40,748 nt of DNA from Chloroflexota bacterium (GTDB lineage: Bacteria > Chloroflexota > Dehalococcoidia > JACPEP01): positions 1-40,748 of the forward strand of contig JACPEP010000010.1 of assembly GCA_016183425.1 (NCBI GenBank), given 5' to 3'. The notes beneath the pieces are model-generated. The model did not search any database. It saw only the letters and a program-made list of their open reading frames with translations, and was not told where the DNA came from. Of the stretch, positions 1 through 7,893 are shown one piece after another (the stretch's first letter is position 1; each line of letters opens with the position of its first letter). The translations under genes were made by a program, and so were the position numbers.

Positions 1-763
1 GGTTGGGGCTGTCGTCGGAGCTGGTATTGGTGATGATGATGGTGTAGTTGACCACATCCCCGGCCTTGGACAGGTTGTCGCCCGACTTGCTCACGGCGAT
101 GGAGGGTTGGAAGAGGTTCACCGAGTGGCTAGCGGAGGCGACGATATGGTTGCCCAGGATGGGTACATCGTAGTCAGCGGTGACGGTGTTGACCAGGGGA
201 TCCGGGTCGCCGCCCAGGACGGTTCTGGTTTTATTTACGGTGGCGGAATCCCCTGGGGCCAGGGAAGCGGGGAAGTCACCGGAGATGTCGCCCATGAGGG
301 AATCCACGACGCTGTGGCGGTCCAGGGAGGTATCGCCGGTGTTGGTGATGATGATGGTGTAGTTGACATCATCGCCTATCTTGGACAGCTCGTCGCCGGT
401 CTTGGAGATGGCGAGCTTGGGGTGCACCAGGTCCGTCGAGTGGCTGGCGGAGGCGGTGATGTCGTTAGGGAAGCCCAAGGGATGGTAGTGCACGGTCACC
501 GTATTGACCAGGGGGTCAGGGTCTCCCTCTTTGACGGTGTAAGCGACGTTGATGGTGCAGGAATCCCCTGGGGCCAGGGAATCGCATCCCGACAGGCTGC
601 CCAGCAGGGAGTCTACGATGCTATCTTTTACCAGGTTGGGGCTGTCGTCGGAGCTGGTATTGGTGATGATGATGGTGTAGTTGACCACATCCCCGGCCTT
701 GGACAGGTTGTCGCCCGACTTGCTCACGGCGATGGAGGGTTGGAAGAGGTTCACCGAGTGGCT
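1..763. repeat. 130-bp perfect direct repeat inside the DUF11 gene
   Basis: Bases 1-130 are identical to bases 634-763, an offset of 633 bp (211 codons). The sequence encodes one DUF11 stalk unit. Identity stops abruptly at 131/764, whereas the repeat between them (about 290-450) is clearly diverged. This points to recent duplication or gene conversion within the gene. Confidence 0.9.
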
Positions 764-2104
764 GTCGGAGGCGGAGACGGCTGTCCCGCTCAGGTCGGCC
801 TTTCCTCTATAGATCACATTGACCGTATTGATCAACGGGTCGGGGTCGCCGGCCTGTACGACGCGAGACGCTATGATAGTGCAGGAGGTTCCAACGGCCA
901 GGCTAGCGCCGCAGCTATTGGAGACGATGTAGGGATTGGCCTGGTTGACGCCACCCAGAGCGAAGCTCCCCATGAGAGAGTCGTCGATGGTGTCCTTATA
1001 CACAGTTTTCTGGCCAGTGTTGGCGATAGTGATGGTATAAGTCGCACCATCGCCGATTTTGGAGATGGCGGGTCCCGTCTTGTCCACAGAGATGTCGCAG
1101 ATATTGAAGCTGCCCAGGGCAAAGTCCTTGAGCCGGGAGTCGAAGGGTGTGGAGGAACGGGTCTCGGCGAGGAAGGTATGGGTGCAGCTAAGCTCGGGAA
1201 CCAGCCGTGTGATATTAATGCCACCCTCGAAGAAGGTGCCCTGCCCGAAGGTGTTAGGTGTTACACCCCCGTCGCTGGCCTTTTCGGTAAAAGGCCAGGG
1301 TGAAGCGGTAGGGCCCTTGTTCACCGAGGCACAGGCAGGGTCGTCGCCCCCCATGGGAGGCGGACCAACACAGTCGGCTGCCGAAAAGACGGTCTGGAGG
1401 GTGCCGTGGTCTCCTCCCGAGCCTACCCACTTGAAGACGGCGATGGAGTCGATGACGCCACCGTTGCTAAAGTTGCTCTGGACGAGGACGTCGCCCACGG
1501 CGTGGACGCCACTAAAGTCGAACCCGCCCGAGTCAGGTGTGGTGGTGAGGTCAACGGCGGTCTGGAGGAACCAGAAGCCCACCTGAGCGGAGCCCGAGTT
1601 AGAGAAGCGGTCCAAACCGAAGTAGATGATGAGGTCGCCTACGTTGTTGTTGCCCGTATCTGTGGGGTTGGCGTAGGCGGCGGCGAAGGCGTGTAGAATG
1701 TCATCCTTGTCCAGGGGTTCGCCATCGTTCCACAACCAGTGTTGTGCGGTGGACCCGCTGGGGCTGATGTCCAGGTCGTCCTTGGAGCCGCCACCATGGA
1801 ACTGGGTGCCGGTCACCGTTACGCCCGATATGGTTACGGTTCCTCCATCGGTTATGAAGGTAGCCACTGTTGTATTGGCGGTTCCGTTGAAGACCCGGTC
1901 CCAGTCATCGGGCAGTCCGGCCCCAGCGTGGTCGGTGATGGCGTTTCGGTCCAACTCTAAGAGCCCTAAGTCGTGTATAGCAAAGGCTCCAGTGAGGAAA
2001 AAGAGGAGGGCCGTCAGGAGGACAACCAGGGCTATCAAGCCCGCTCCCAGGAAGCGCCATCGCGGGGAGGTCGCCAGTTTGGCGAAACCTATATTGCTGT
2101 TCAA
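1..2104 (-). CDS. DUF11-repeat surface protein, 3' part missing (window edge)
   Basis: The minus strand is open from a TTG start at 2104 to the window edge (at least 701 codons). An AAAAGGAGG ribosome binding site lies 8 bases upstream of the TTG. Residues about 17-43 form a hydrophobic signal or anchor segment ending near LLFFLTGAFA. The next 290 residues are a beta-rich head with few recognisable motifs. From about residue 330 come at least three roughly 110-residue repeats of the DUF11/DUF7507 type, with the signatures SKIGD..YTITIANTG, SLAPGDSCTI and GDPDPLVNTVT. Such repeats normally form Ig-like stalks on the outer cell surface. The neighbouring sortase and VWA protein fit an exported, possibly sorted, adhesin, but the C-terminus that would carry a sorting signal is outside the window. 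Family assignment is firm; the function is inferred. Confidence 0.85.
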   Translation of the reverse strand, partial: MNSNIGFAKLATSPRWRFLGAGLIALVVLLTALLFFLTGAFAIHDLGLLELDRNAITDHAGAGLPDDWDRVFNGTANTTVATFITDGGTVTISGVTVTGTQFHGGGSKDDLDISPSGSTAQHWLWNDGEPLDKDDILHAFAAAYANPTDTGNNNVGDLIIYFGLDRFSNSGSAQVGFWFLQTAVDLTTTPDSGGFDFSGVHAVGDVLVQSNFSNGGVIDSIAVFKWVGSGGDHGTLQTVFSAADCVGPPPMGGDDPACASVNKGPTASPWPFTEKASDGGVTPNTFGQGTFFEGGINITRLVPELSCTHTFLAETRSSTPFDSRLKDFALGSFNICDISVDKTGPAISKIGDGATYTITIANTGQKTVYKDTIDDSLMGSFALGGVNQANPYIVSNSCGASLAVGTSCTIIASRVVQAGDPDPLINTVNVIYRGKADLSGTAVSASDSHSVNLFQPSIAVSKSGDNLSKAGDVVNYTIIITNTSSDDSPNLVKDSIVDSLLGSLSGCDSLAPGDSCTINVAYTVKEGDPDPLVNTVTVHYHPLGFPNDITASASHSTDLVHPKLAISKTGDELSKIGDDVNYTIIITNTGDTSLDRHSVVDSLMGDISGDFPASLAPGDSATVNKTRTVLGGDPDPLVNTVTADYDVPILGNHIVASASHSVNLFQPSIAVSKSGDNLSKAGDVVNYTIIITNTSSDDSPN

Positions 2105-2140
2105 GTCGAACACCTCCTTTTGACAACCAAGGATTGATTT

Positions 2141-2161
2141 GAGATACACCAAGTGTATCTC
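2141..2161 (-). promoter_or_regulatory. Leader hairpin upstream of the DUF11 gene
   Basis: A perfect 9-bp inverted repeat (GAGATACAC / GTGTATCTC, 3-base loop) lies 37 bases upstream of the TTG start at 2104, within the 5' leader. It has no T run and could be an operator or an mRNA-stabilising hairpin. The rest of the 2105-2277 gap also holds a second GGAGG-like motif near 2250 that is followed by no reading frame. Confidence 0.4.
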
Positions 2162-2277
2162 TCGCTAATGAGCTGCCTCTTGAAGGTGCCGTCCTTTACC
2201 CATACAAGGCAGGCATTGCCTTTATTCTATTGAGGTGACTTTTACACCACCTCCTTTCTAACGATACTCCGGTCAGA

Positions 2278-3966
2278 TTAGGGCGAATGCAGCCTGATAA
2301 TAGTCGGCTCCGTTGCGCTGACTATAATTTGCTGACGGATCTCGGGCTGGGTATGTACAGTCATCTCATATGCCCCGGCCAGAGGAGTGGAATCTTCCCA
2401 GGTGGGGAAACGGCCTACCTCTCTACGAGAGGCATCGGCCAGTGTTACATCTGCTTTGACCCTGGTAAGGCCGCTTTGCAGCTCGACCCTCAGGAGGCCG
2501 GTATCCAGCCGGACTGCCTTGGCCTGGCCGGAGTCTATTTTCACCTCCAGGGAGATTTTAGGCACTGATTGTATTGCCAGGCGGTATGTGCCCGCGATGA
2601 CCGAGAGCTCTCGGTTGACGTTGGAGCGGTAAACGACCCGATCCGTGGCCGGGTCTCGGAGCTCGGTCTCCCAGGTGGGCCGCACGCCCCCCAAGGCCCG
2701 AACTTCCAAGCTCAAAGTACCTCTGCCCAGGTCAATTACGGTCAGCTCTCCCCGGGTAACTGAAATCCTACGAACCACGGTGGGGTTGACATCCACTTCC
2801 ACGTCGTAGGTGCCCGGGAGGGCAGCCTGGTTATACCAGGTAGAGAAGCTACGCAAGGTGTTCCCTGTCTGGGAGTCTTTCAGGTTGGCCATGGCTTTAA
2901 GGGGTTGACCCTGAGTATCGGTTAGTTCTACCCGAAGGGCACCGGCGGCCAGCCTGATGATGGTGCGGGTGTGGGACTGGACCTTTACTCCCCGATAGAG
3001 GACCCGGGGTGCCGTACCCACTATGACATCGTAGGTACCCGGGGCCACCGGAGCGTCGAGCCAGCTTCTGAACTCGTGGAGCTTCTCACCTTTCTGGGGA
3101 TCCTGTAGCCAGAGGGAGGTGGCCACCCTCCGGCCCCCCTCCCCCAGTACCTCGCCTCTGAGAAAGGTGCCGCTTCTGGCGGCAGCCAGGGCTTTCTCTA
3201 CCGAGGCCAGAAGGCTCTGGGCGTCTTGAGCCTCGTTGTAAGTGCCGCCTGATACAGCGGCGACTTCCTGAAGTTCCTTGCGGGTCTCTTCGTCGATGGC
3301 GAAGCCAATGGTATGAACGGTGAGGGCGGTAGGCCCTTCTTTCAGGCGTTGGGCCACCTCCGTGGGCCGGCCGTCGCAGGTCTCCTTACCGTCGCTGAGC
3401 AGAATAACGCTGTTGATAGCTTGCGCTTTTTCGGGCACATCATGGGAGGCTAGCTCCATAGCTCTGGCGATGGGAGTCCATCCCCGGGCCTGAACTTCGG
3501 CGAGCTGTTGGGTGACCCTATCGGCGTTGCCCTGGCCCAAGGATGTCAGCAATTGGCTATCCTCGCAGGAGCGGGCTTTGTCCGACTCCGGGTAGCGATG
3601 GCCGTAGGCCCTCAGCCCCAGGTTGAGGCTGGTGGGCAGTTCTTTAACCAGTTTGGCGATGACCTCCTTGGCGATGTCCAGCTTGGTTCGGCCGCCCACT
3701 CTTTCCAGCATAGACCCCGAGGCGTCCAGAATAAACTCGATGTTCACATCCTTGTCTGGCTCAAGACTGGAAATTAGGGTATCGGGGCTGCCGGGGATAA
3801 GGACCTCCTGGCTGGGGGGTGGCTGGGATGGTGGTGGGCTAGCGGCCTGAGGGCCAGGAGTTACGACGTTCGGCGCTGGGGGTGGTTTGGCCCCCGCACA
3901 TGAAGTGCCCAGGAGGGTTGCCGCTACTATCGTCACTGTCGCCATAGCTTTCCAGTACCTTCTCAA
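2278..3966 (-). CDS. VWA-domain lipoprotein with four beta-rich C-terminal repeats
   Basis: Protein of 562 residues starting at a TTG, with AAGGAGG 6 bases upstream (3973-3979). The N-terminus is a signal peptide with an imperfect lipobox (LLGTSC, Cys about 23) followed by a Pro-rich linker to about 50, so it is probably a membrane-anchored exported protein. Residues about 73-265 are a von Willebrand factor A domain. Its MIDAS motif is complete: DASGS, a Thr in GWTPI, and an Asp in LLSDGKE. Residues about 270-562 hold four units of about 80-90 residues with the pattern G.LRVEL...TW...LPGTYDV.V...P, which resemble Ig-like or carboxypeptidase-regulatory-like folds. VWA lipoproteins bind metal-dependent ligands at the cell surface; the ligand here is unknown. 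It lies upstream of the DUF11 gene on the same strand, with a 173-base gap. Confidence 0.85.
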   Translation of the reverse strand: MRRYWKAMATVTIVAATLLGTSCAGAKPPPAPNVVTPGPQAASPPPSQPPPSQEVLIPGSPDTLISSLEPDKDVNIEFILDASGSMLERVGGRTKLDIAKEVIAKLVKELPTSLNLGLRAYGHRYPESDKARSCEDSQLLTSLGQGNADRVTQQLAEVQARGWTPIARAMELASHDVPEKAQAINSVILLSDGKETCDGRPTEVAQRLKEGPTALTVHTIGFAIDEETRKELQEVAAVSGGTYNEAQDAQSLLASVEKALAAARSGTFLRGEVLGEGGRRVATSLWLQDPQKGEKLHEFRSWLDAPVAPGTYDVIVGTAPRVLYRGVKVQSHTRTIIRLAAGALRVELTDTQGQPLKAMANLKDSQTGNTLRSFSTWYNQAALPGTYDVEVDVNPTVVRRISVTRGELTVIDLGRGTLSLEVRALGGVRPTWETELRDPATDRVVYRSNVNRELSVIAGTYRLAIQSVPKISLEVKIDSGQAKAVRLDTGLLRVELQSGLTRVKADVTLADASRREVGRFPTWEDSTPLAGAYEMTVHTQPEIRQQIIVSATEPTIIRLHSP

Positions 3967-4299
3967 GACAGGCCTCCTTATTACACTTTATTCCTTAACC
4001 ATTTATAATTCATGGGTATAAATACCTAATCTTAGTGACAAATACCTAACCAAAGGGGAAAATCTCCTGTCCCCCACAAAGAAAGGGGGAAGGAAAGATT
4101 GAGAAAAGTCTCTCCGTCACGGCAAGGGAACCGGGCCGGGGAAGGGAGGGCCGGGGCGCCATTGGCAAAAAAAGAGGGAATGGCCATAAGAATCTTAGGT
4201 AGTTCTCCTCATGCGGAGAGGGGAGGTCTGACGATATAGTAGTAATAGAAGGTTTAGATCGGCCAAGTATATTATGTCCATGTCGTGGAGGTAGCTATC
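3967..4299. promoter_or_regulatory. Divergent intergenic region with a 20-bp-spaced direct repeat
   Basis: This gap separates the minus-strand VWA gene from the plus-strand sortase gene and must hold both promoters. The decamer AAATACCTAA occurs at 4020-4029 and again at 4040-4049, exactly 20 bp apart (about two helical turns), as expected for a tandem operator. An AT-rich stretch at 4000-4020 (with TATAAAT on the minus strand) is a candidate -10 for the VWA gene, but no good -35 is aligned with it. No convincing promoter was seen for the plus strand. Confidence 0.35.
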
Positions 4300-5295
4300 G
4301 TGAAAGAAAAACATAGTCGCAAAAGGTCTCGATCCAGTTGGGCCTTCAGAGGGCTTCTCTTACTGCCATCCTTATTAGTTGCATTGATAATAATATTATC
4401 GATGTCCCTGATAACGCAAGATGGTGTTAGGCTGGCCCTGGCCCAAAATACCCAGTTCCGTCTATCTCAGTGGGCTGACGTCCTAAATGATTGGCGATAC
4501 GGTGACTTGAATAAACAGAACTCTGCCTATCATGAGGGTGAGTCGATCCCCTTTAAGTTGCAGGTCGACAATGCCGATGTGGGGGTGGCGTACACCGTCG
4601 GCATCCGCTACGACTGTAACAAGGGGGGTAGGAGCGCCTACGATTTCCTGACGCGCTATGACCGGAACCGAACACCCTCCATTCCCGGTGGGTCCCCGGT
4701 TACAGCGCCTATTAACGATGACCCCAGCATTACCTATGACAACGGCGAGAGCTTTCGGGTGTGGCACCTGTGGGGCGCTGTATTCAAGGGCACCCCTAGC
4801 GGCCCCAGCCCTGCCTCTCTCTGCTCCAGCACAGGAGAGAAAAGTTACACGGTATCCTTTACTGCCACCAGCACAACGGTGGTTCTTCTCTGGGGTGGGC
4901 ATCTAGCCTCCAGTCTGGATTGGGGAACGGGCAAGGGGGCGTCCAGCATTCAGGGCGCACCCTTCCATCAGGCATTGAACTGTCCCACGCAGGGGCAGTG
5001 CTCGGAGGATCGAAGCATACAGCCTGGTGCTGTGCTGCCGGTCGTCCCTCCCGGTCCGCCCGTCCCGCCCCAACCGCCTACTCCACCGACTCCGCCTACT
5101 CCACCCACTCCACCCACTCCACCCACTCCACCCACTCCGCCCACTCCACCCACTCCACCTACTCCGCCTACTCCACCTACTCCACCCACTCCACCTACTC
5201 CACCTACTCCACCTACTCCGCCTACTCCACCTACTCCGCCTACTCCGCCCCCAGCAGAGGTGGCCCCTCGCCTACTCCGCCCCCAGCAGAGGTAG
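4300..5295 (+). CDS. Sortase-linked surface protein, N-terminal part (frame broken at 5239-5302)
   Basis: I place the start at GTG 4300 because GTGGAGG (4285-4291) sits 8 bases upstream; the GTG at 4285 overlaps that site. A basic N-terminus (KEKHSRKRSRS) precedes a hydrophobic segment at residues about 18-35, giving a signal anchor. Residues about 45-245 form an exported beta-rich domain with WGGHLA and GAPFHQAL motifs that I cannot assign to a named family. Next come 19 exact Pro-Pro-Thr units (5074-5244). The frame then reads PPPAEVAP and meets a stop at 5293-5295. The same PPPAEVAP sequence occurs again in the next frame, which continues into a sortase domain. Deleting one 32-bp copy would give a single 542-residue protein: anchor, beta domain, PPT linker, sortase. 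It is either a recently broken gene, a phase-variable one, or an assembly error. Confidence 0.75.
   Translation: MKEKHSRKRSRSSWAFRGLLLLPSLLVALIIILSMSLITQDGVRLALAQNTQFRLSQWADVLNDWRYGDLNKQNSAYHEGESIPFKLQVDNADVGVAYTVGIRYDCNKGGRSAYDFLTRYDRNRTPSIPGGSPVTAPINDDPSITYDNGESFRVWHLWGAVFKGTPSGPSPASLCSSTGEKSYTVSFTATSTTVVLLWGGHLASSLDWGTGKGASSIQGAPFHQALNCPTQGQCSEDRSIQPGAVLPVVPPGPPVPPQPPTPPTPPTPPTPPTPPTPPTPPTPPTPPTPPTPPTPPTPPTPPTPPTPPTPPTPPTPPPAEVAPRLLRPQQR
5074..5244 (+). repeat. (PPT)19 nine-base tandem repeat
   Basis: Nineteen consecutive 9-bp units encode Pro-Pro-Thr, with third-base changes (ccg/cca, cct/ccc). The run would form an extended polyproline-type stalk between the membrane-proximal domain and the sortase. 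Such a run is prone to slippage; nine-base units alone keep the frame. Confidence 0.95.
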
Positions 5296-5302
5296 CCCCT
5301 CC
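5239..5302 (+). repeat. 32-bp tandem duplication that shifts the sortase frame
   Basis: Bases 5239-5270 and 5271-5302 match at 30 of 32 positions (differences at the 24th and 32nd base). Both encode TPPPAEVAP, but in different frames, because 32 is not a multiple of 3. The stretch 4300-5960 is 1661 bases; removing 32 leaves 1629, which is 543 codons exactly. Confidence 0.93.
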
Positions 5303-5960
5303 GCCGCCTGGCGCGGCTCCGGTGACCGAGGTCCTGGCTGAGGTGGAGGAGTTGCCGGTGACCGAGGTCCTGGGCGTAGTGGAAGAACTGCCCACGGCCG
5401 GAGACGAGCCTACCATGACCCTGTTGAACAATCCTGGAGGACAGTCAGGGTTGGTGGTGGTAGGTGATTCCTCGTCGCCAAGGTTGCAGCTCCTGGAAAG
5501 CGTGGCTAACAGAATGCCGGCTGCCCAGCGGATGATTATTCCTCGCATTGGTGTTGACTCCAAGGTGGTCCATCTGGGGGTCAAGGAGGATAAAGGAAAA
5601 TGGGTCTGGGAAACACCAGACCATGCCGTGGGACATCTCAGCGGCACCGCTAACCCCGGGGAGGGTAAAAACGCGGTGTTTACGGGGCATATCTCCAGCC
5701 CTGTTAGGGGTGAAGGTTCCATCTTCCAGCGCTTGCCCGAGGTAAAGGTGGGCGACTGGGTGCTGGTGGAAACCGACCGGCAGATGCTCATCTACCGGGT
5801 GGAGAATACCATGGTGGTGGAACCCTCCGATCTAGGGGTTATTAATTCTGGTGGTGGGGAAACCATCACATTGATCACCTGTTATCCCGACCGTGTTTAC
5901 ACCCATCGTCTGGTGGTGCAGGCGAAGCCCGTCTCATTCTACGACGATGAGGGGTTTTAA
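5271..5960 (+). CDS. Sortase (class E/D-like) catalytic domain, C-terminal part of the split gene
   Basis: This frame continues from the duplicated PPPAEVAP. It runs through an acidic linker with two near-repeats (VTEVLAEVEELP, VTEVLGVVEELP) into a sortase domain from about base 5518 to 5960. Sortase signatures are complete: the catalytic His in VFTGHIS, the catalytic Cys in TLITCYP and the Arg in THRLVV. Sortases are membrane-bound transpeptidases that cleave a sorting motif and join surface proteins to the cell wall or into pili. The most natural reading is that this was the C-terminal half of the gene at 4300. If the frameshift is real, expression would need an internal start; the ATG at 5415 (before LLNNPGGQSG) has only a weak upstream GGAGA and precedes the complete catalytic domain. 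Confidence 0.85.
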   Translation, partial: PTPPPAEVAPPPPGAAPVTEVLAEVEELPVTEVLGVVEELPTAGDEPTMTLLNNPGGQSGLVVVGDSSSPRLQLLESVANRMPAAQRMIIPRIGVDSKVVHLGVKEDKGKWVWETPDHAVGHLSGTANPGEGKNAVFTGHISSPVRGEGSIFQRLPEVKVGDWVLVETDRQMLIYRVENTMVVEPSDLGVINSGGGETITLITCYPDRVYTHRLVVQAKPVSFYDDEGF

Positions 5961-5981
5961 TCGCTGAAGAAGTGAATGAAA

Positions 5982-6106
5982 GGGATGGAGCTGGACGGGC
6001 ATCCGTCCAGCTCCATCCCATCTAGAAGGTATTTTGGTGAGGAGTTTTTGGCTTGGAGCTAGCGCAAAGGGATGGATGCTCGTCCCCAAGCCCCAAACGT
6101 TTTTCA
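5982..6106 (+). terminator. Two consecutive hairpins after the sortase gene
   Basis: The first hairpin (5982-6019) is a perfect 17-bp stem with a GCAT loop but no T run. The second (6050-6092) has a GGCTTGG/CCAAGCC outer stem and an inner GGGA/TCCC stem, followed by TTTTT at 6100-6104. Together they probably end the sortase transcript. They leave the 5961-6303 gap with terminator, promoter and leader repeats but no gene. Confidence 0.55.
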
Positions 6107-6155
6107 TACGCTCTTCACATGAAAAGCTTCAACACAGTGAAGTATAAAGGGGTTA

Positions 6156-6300
6156 GGTTTAGAAGAGATTCATCTTAGACAATCCAGACAAAGGAGGTGT
6201 CAAGGGTTGACATAATAAGAAGTTAGTGGTATAAACAAAGATTAGGTTACAAGGGTTTAGAAGAGCAGACTTGGACTAATCCAGATAAGGAGGTGTCAAG
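6156..6300 (+). repeat. Duplicated leader segment carrying the ribosome binding site
   Basis: Bases 6156-6204 and 6254-6300 are imperfect copies. Both begin GGTTTAGAAGAG, contain AATCCAGA, and end in AAGGAGGTGTCAAG. Only the second copy is followed by a usable ATG (6304). The first copy leads directly into the promoter at 6207. The duplication appears to have created or displaced the promoter between two leader copies. Confidence 0.75.
6207..6235 (+). promoter_or_regulatory. Sigma-70-type promoter of the secreted-protein gene
   Basis: TTGACA (6207-6212), a 17-bp spacer and TATAAA (6230-6235) give a near-consensus housekeeping promoter. The predicted leader is about 60 bases and contains AAGGAGG at 6287-6293, 10 bases from the ATG at 6304. 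Confidence 0.85.
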
Positions 6301-6303
6301 AAA

Positions 6304-6948
6304 ATGAGTAGAGTAGCAGAAAGGTTCGTCAAAGCCCTGGTGGTGGCGACGTTTACCCTCTTTTTCTTCTCCGCTTTCTCTCTGGCTCATGCCGCGGGAC
6401 CCGATGTTTGCGGTGCCGATGTCAACACCGCAGATGATGATATCGGGGTTCACATGGAGGTGGGCACCCATCGCTTCTCTGTGAAGGGTGTGGTAACCGA
6501 TATGAGCGGCAGCCCTACCTCGATGATCAAGGTTTGTGGCATCAGCATTGACGTGAGCAAAGCCAAAGTGAGGGGCAACCTGGCCGAGGCTAAGGACCAT
6601 CATTGGCTGGTGAGTGCCGAGGGCAGGGTCAACGGCAGTGTCTACGTGGCCCAGGAGGTTCGGGTTCATCCTCAGGGTAAGCCCTCCGGCGAGGTAGGAA
6701 AGCCAGAGGGTGGCGCTGCCGCGAAAGGCGAAGATAAGGATCATGGCCAAGGCAAGGGCATCGGCCAGGCAATAGCCGCCCAAAAGGTGGGAGACGTAGT
6801 GGAGCGATTGGGCGATAGGTTAGAGAAGCAACTGGACCAGGTTGGGGAGCGCGGCGGAAACCTTTCTGAAGCCCGCCAGCACATGATCAGCCTTGTGGAG
6901 GATCTCATCCATCGTCTGGAGGGGCTGCTGGCTAGATTAAAGGCGTAA
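6304..6948 (+). CDS. Secreted DUF5666-like protein
   Basis: Protein of 214 residues with a clear cleavable signal peptide (residues 1-31, ending SLAHAA). Residues about 48-122 form a small beta domain of the type KGVVTDM...IKVCGISIDVSKAKVRG...EGRV..S.YVAQEVRV, resembling DUF5666/OB-like exported domains. Two Cys residues (GPDVCGAD and IKVCGIS) could form a disulfide. Residues about 125-160 are a Gly/Lys/Asp-rich linker. Residues 160-214 are predicted to be an amphipathic alpha-helix or coiled coil (VVERLGDRLEKQLDQVGE...LVEDLIHRLEGLLARLKA). A strong promoter and ribosome binding site suggest abundant expression. The exact role is not known; a surface or envelope-associated function is inferred from export and from its position next to the sortase. 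Confidence 0.75.
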   Translation: MSRVAERFVKALVVATFTLFFFSAFSLAHAAGPDVCGADVNTADDDIGVHMEVGTHRFSVKGVVTDMSGSPTSMIKVCGISIDVSKAKVRGNLAEAKDHHWLVSAEGRVNGSVYVAQEVRVHPQGKPSGEVGKPEGGAAAKGEDKDHGQGKGIGQAIAAQKVGDVVERLGDRLEKQLDQVGERGGNLSEARQHMISLVEDLIHRLEGLLARLKA

Positions 6949-7021
6949 GGGGCCTGTGTGATGCTGGCACAGGTGGCACCTTAAATAACGCGCCAAGACT
7001 GTCAAAAAAGGATGAGTGATG

Positions 7022-7066
7022 GGCCACGGAGCCTCTCTAGCAAAGCTGGGGAGGTCCGTGGCCTTT
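7022..7066 (+). terminator. Hairpin terminator after the secreted-protein gene
   Basis: A 9-bp perfect stem GGCCACGGA/TCCGTGGCC (7022-7030 and 7055-7063), extended by CCTC/GAGG, is followed by TTT. The 6949-7321 gap otherwise holds only a doubtful 94-codon frame (7019-7303) that runs through this hairpin. Confidence 0.6.
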
Positions 7067-7321
7067 ACGCAGGGAACCACTGCGTCGCCGTTCTTGCCCC
7101 TCCCTCAATCTTCCGCTTTTAAGGATGGTTCCACCTTCGCCGTGGAGACGGACATGATCCCCATTACCCGGTTAGGGCGTGCGGATTACTTCGTTCGGGA
7201 GATGGCTGAGCAGATTGCTTGGGTCAGCCAGAGGCAAATGCAAGGAGTGGAGGGGGCTTCAGCGTGGGAGCAGTGCCGTCTTGAAAAACAACTTGCAAGG
7301 TAAGAGAAGGAGGAATATTCC

Positions 7322-7678
7322 ATGGTTGGCTACGATCTAAAAACAATGAAAGCGCCGGATGAGGTGAGAACCTTCGAGAAGGGCGTGCTGGAGGTGGTGA
7401 AAATCGACGGCAGTATAGTTGGCAGGTCGGTATTCCAGCCAGGCTGGCGCTGGTCGAAACATGTAAAACCCATCGCGAAGACAGAATGGTGTGAGGCACC
7501 CCACTTCTTGTACTGCATCTCGGGCCGTATGCATGTCATCATGTCTGATGGCAGAGAGTTCGAAATGGGCCCTGGGGATGTGGCAAGAATGTCAGCCGGG
7601 CACGATGCGTACGTAGCGGGCGATGAGGCTGTCGTCGCCATCGATTGGCAAGGGGCCTCCCAGTACGCGCTGAGTTGA
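7322..7678 (+). CDS. Small single-domain cupin protein
   Basis: Protein of 118 residues starting at ATG 7322, with AGGAGG about 7 bases upstream. It is a single cupin barrel: the first motif is HFLYCISGRMHVIMSDGREFEMGPGD (about 60-86) and the second is the shortened MSAGHDAYVAGDE (about 88-102). The His before FLYCISG and the later His are candidate metal ligands, but the classic HxH pair of motif 1 is absent, so metal binding is uncertain. Small cupins of this type act as sensors, epimerases or dioxygenases; the sequence does not say which. It stands alone between two terminators. Confidence 0.75.
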   Translation: MVGYDLKTMKAPDEVRTFEKGVLEVVKIDGSIVGRSVFQPGWRWSKHVKPIAKTEWCEAPHFLYCISGRMHVIMSDGREFEMGPGDVARMSAGHDAYVAGDEAVVAIDWQGASQYALS

Positions 7679-7775
7679 GGGCAGGAAAGGGGCCGGATAT
7701 GGGATGGCGGGGAGCCATCCCACCAGTATGAAAAACTGCTTCCACGCCTGGGGCTAAGGCCTCAATAGATAGCTC

Positions 7776-7816
7776 TTAAATCGGATACCCCGGCCACGCC
7801 GGGGTATCCGATTTAA
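7776..7816. terminator. Bidirectional terminator between the cupin and Tad regions
   Basis: A perfect 19-bp stem (7776-7794 with 7798-7816) around a CAC loop has A/T-rich ends on both sides. It can serve the plus-strand cupin and the minus-strand Tad operon, whose last gene ends at 7894. Confidence 0.9.
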
Positions 7817-7893
7817 TATCCTTCTTTAAGATGAAAACTCCTCGAGGCGCTGGGGGTGGGGCACCGCCGGGCCGGAATCTGGTAATTAGGACC

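Noticed and set aside
107-1303. Long plus-strand open frame of 398 codons at the left end
   Set aside because: It is the antisense shadow of the DUF11 gene. Its product is a monotonous Gly/Val/Asp string mirroring the repeat, and it has no ribosome binding site.
7016-7303. 95-codon plus-strand frame between the secreted protein and the cupin
   Set aside because: It runs through a terminator-like hairpin (7022-7063) and matches no family I know. AAAGGA before ATG 7019 is acceptable, so I leave a small chance that it is real.
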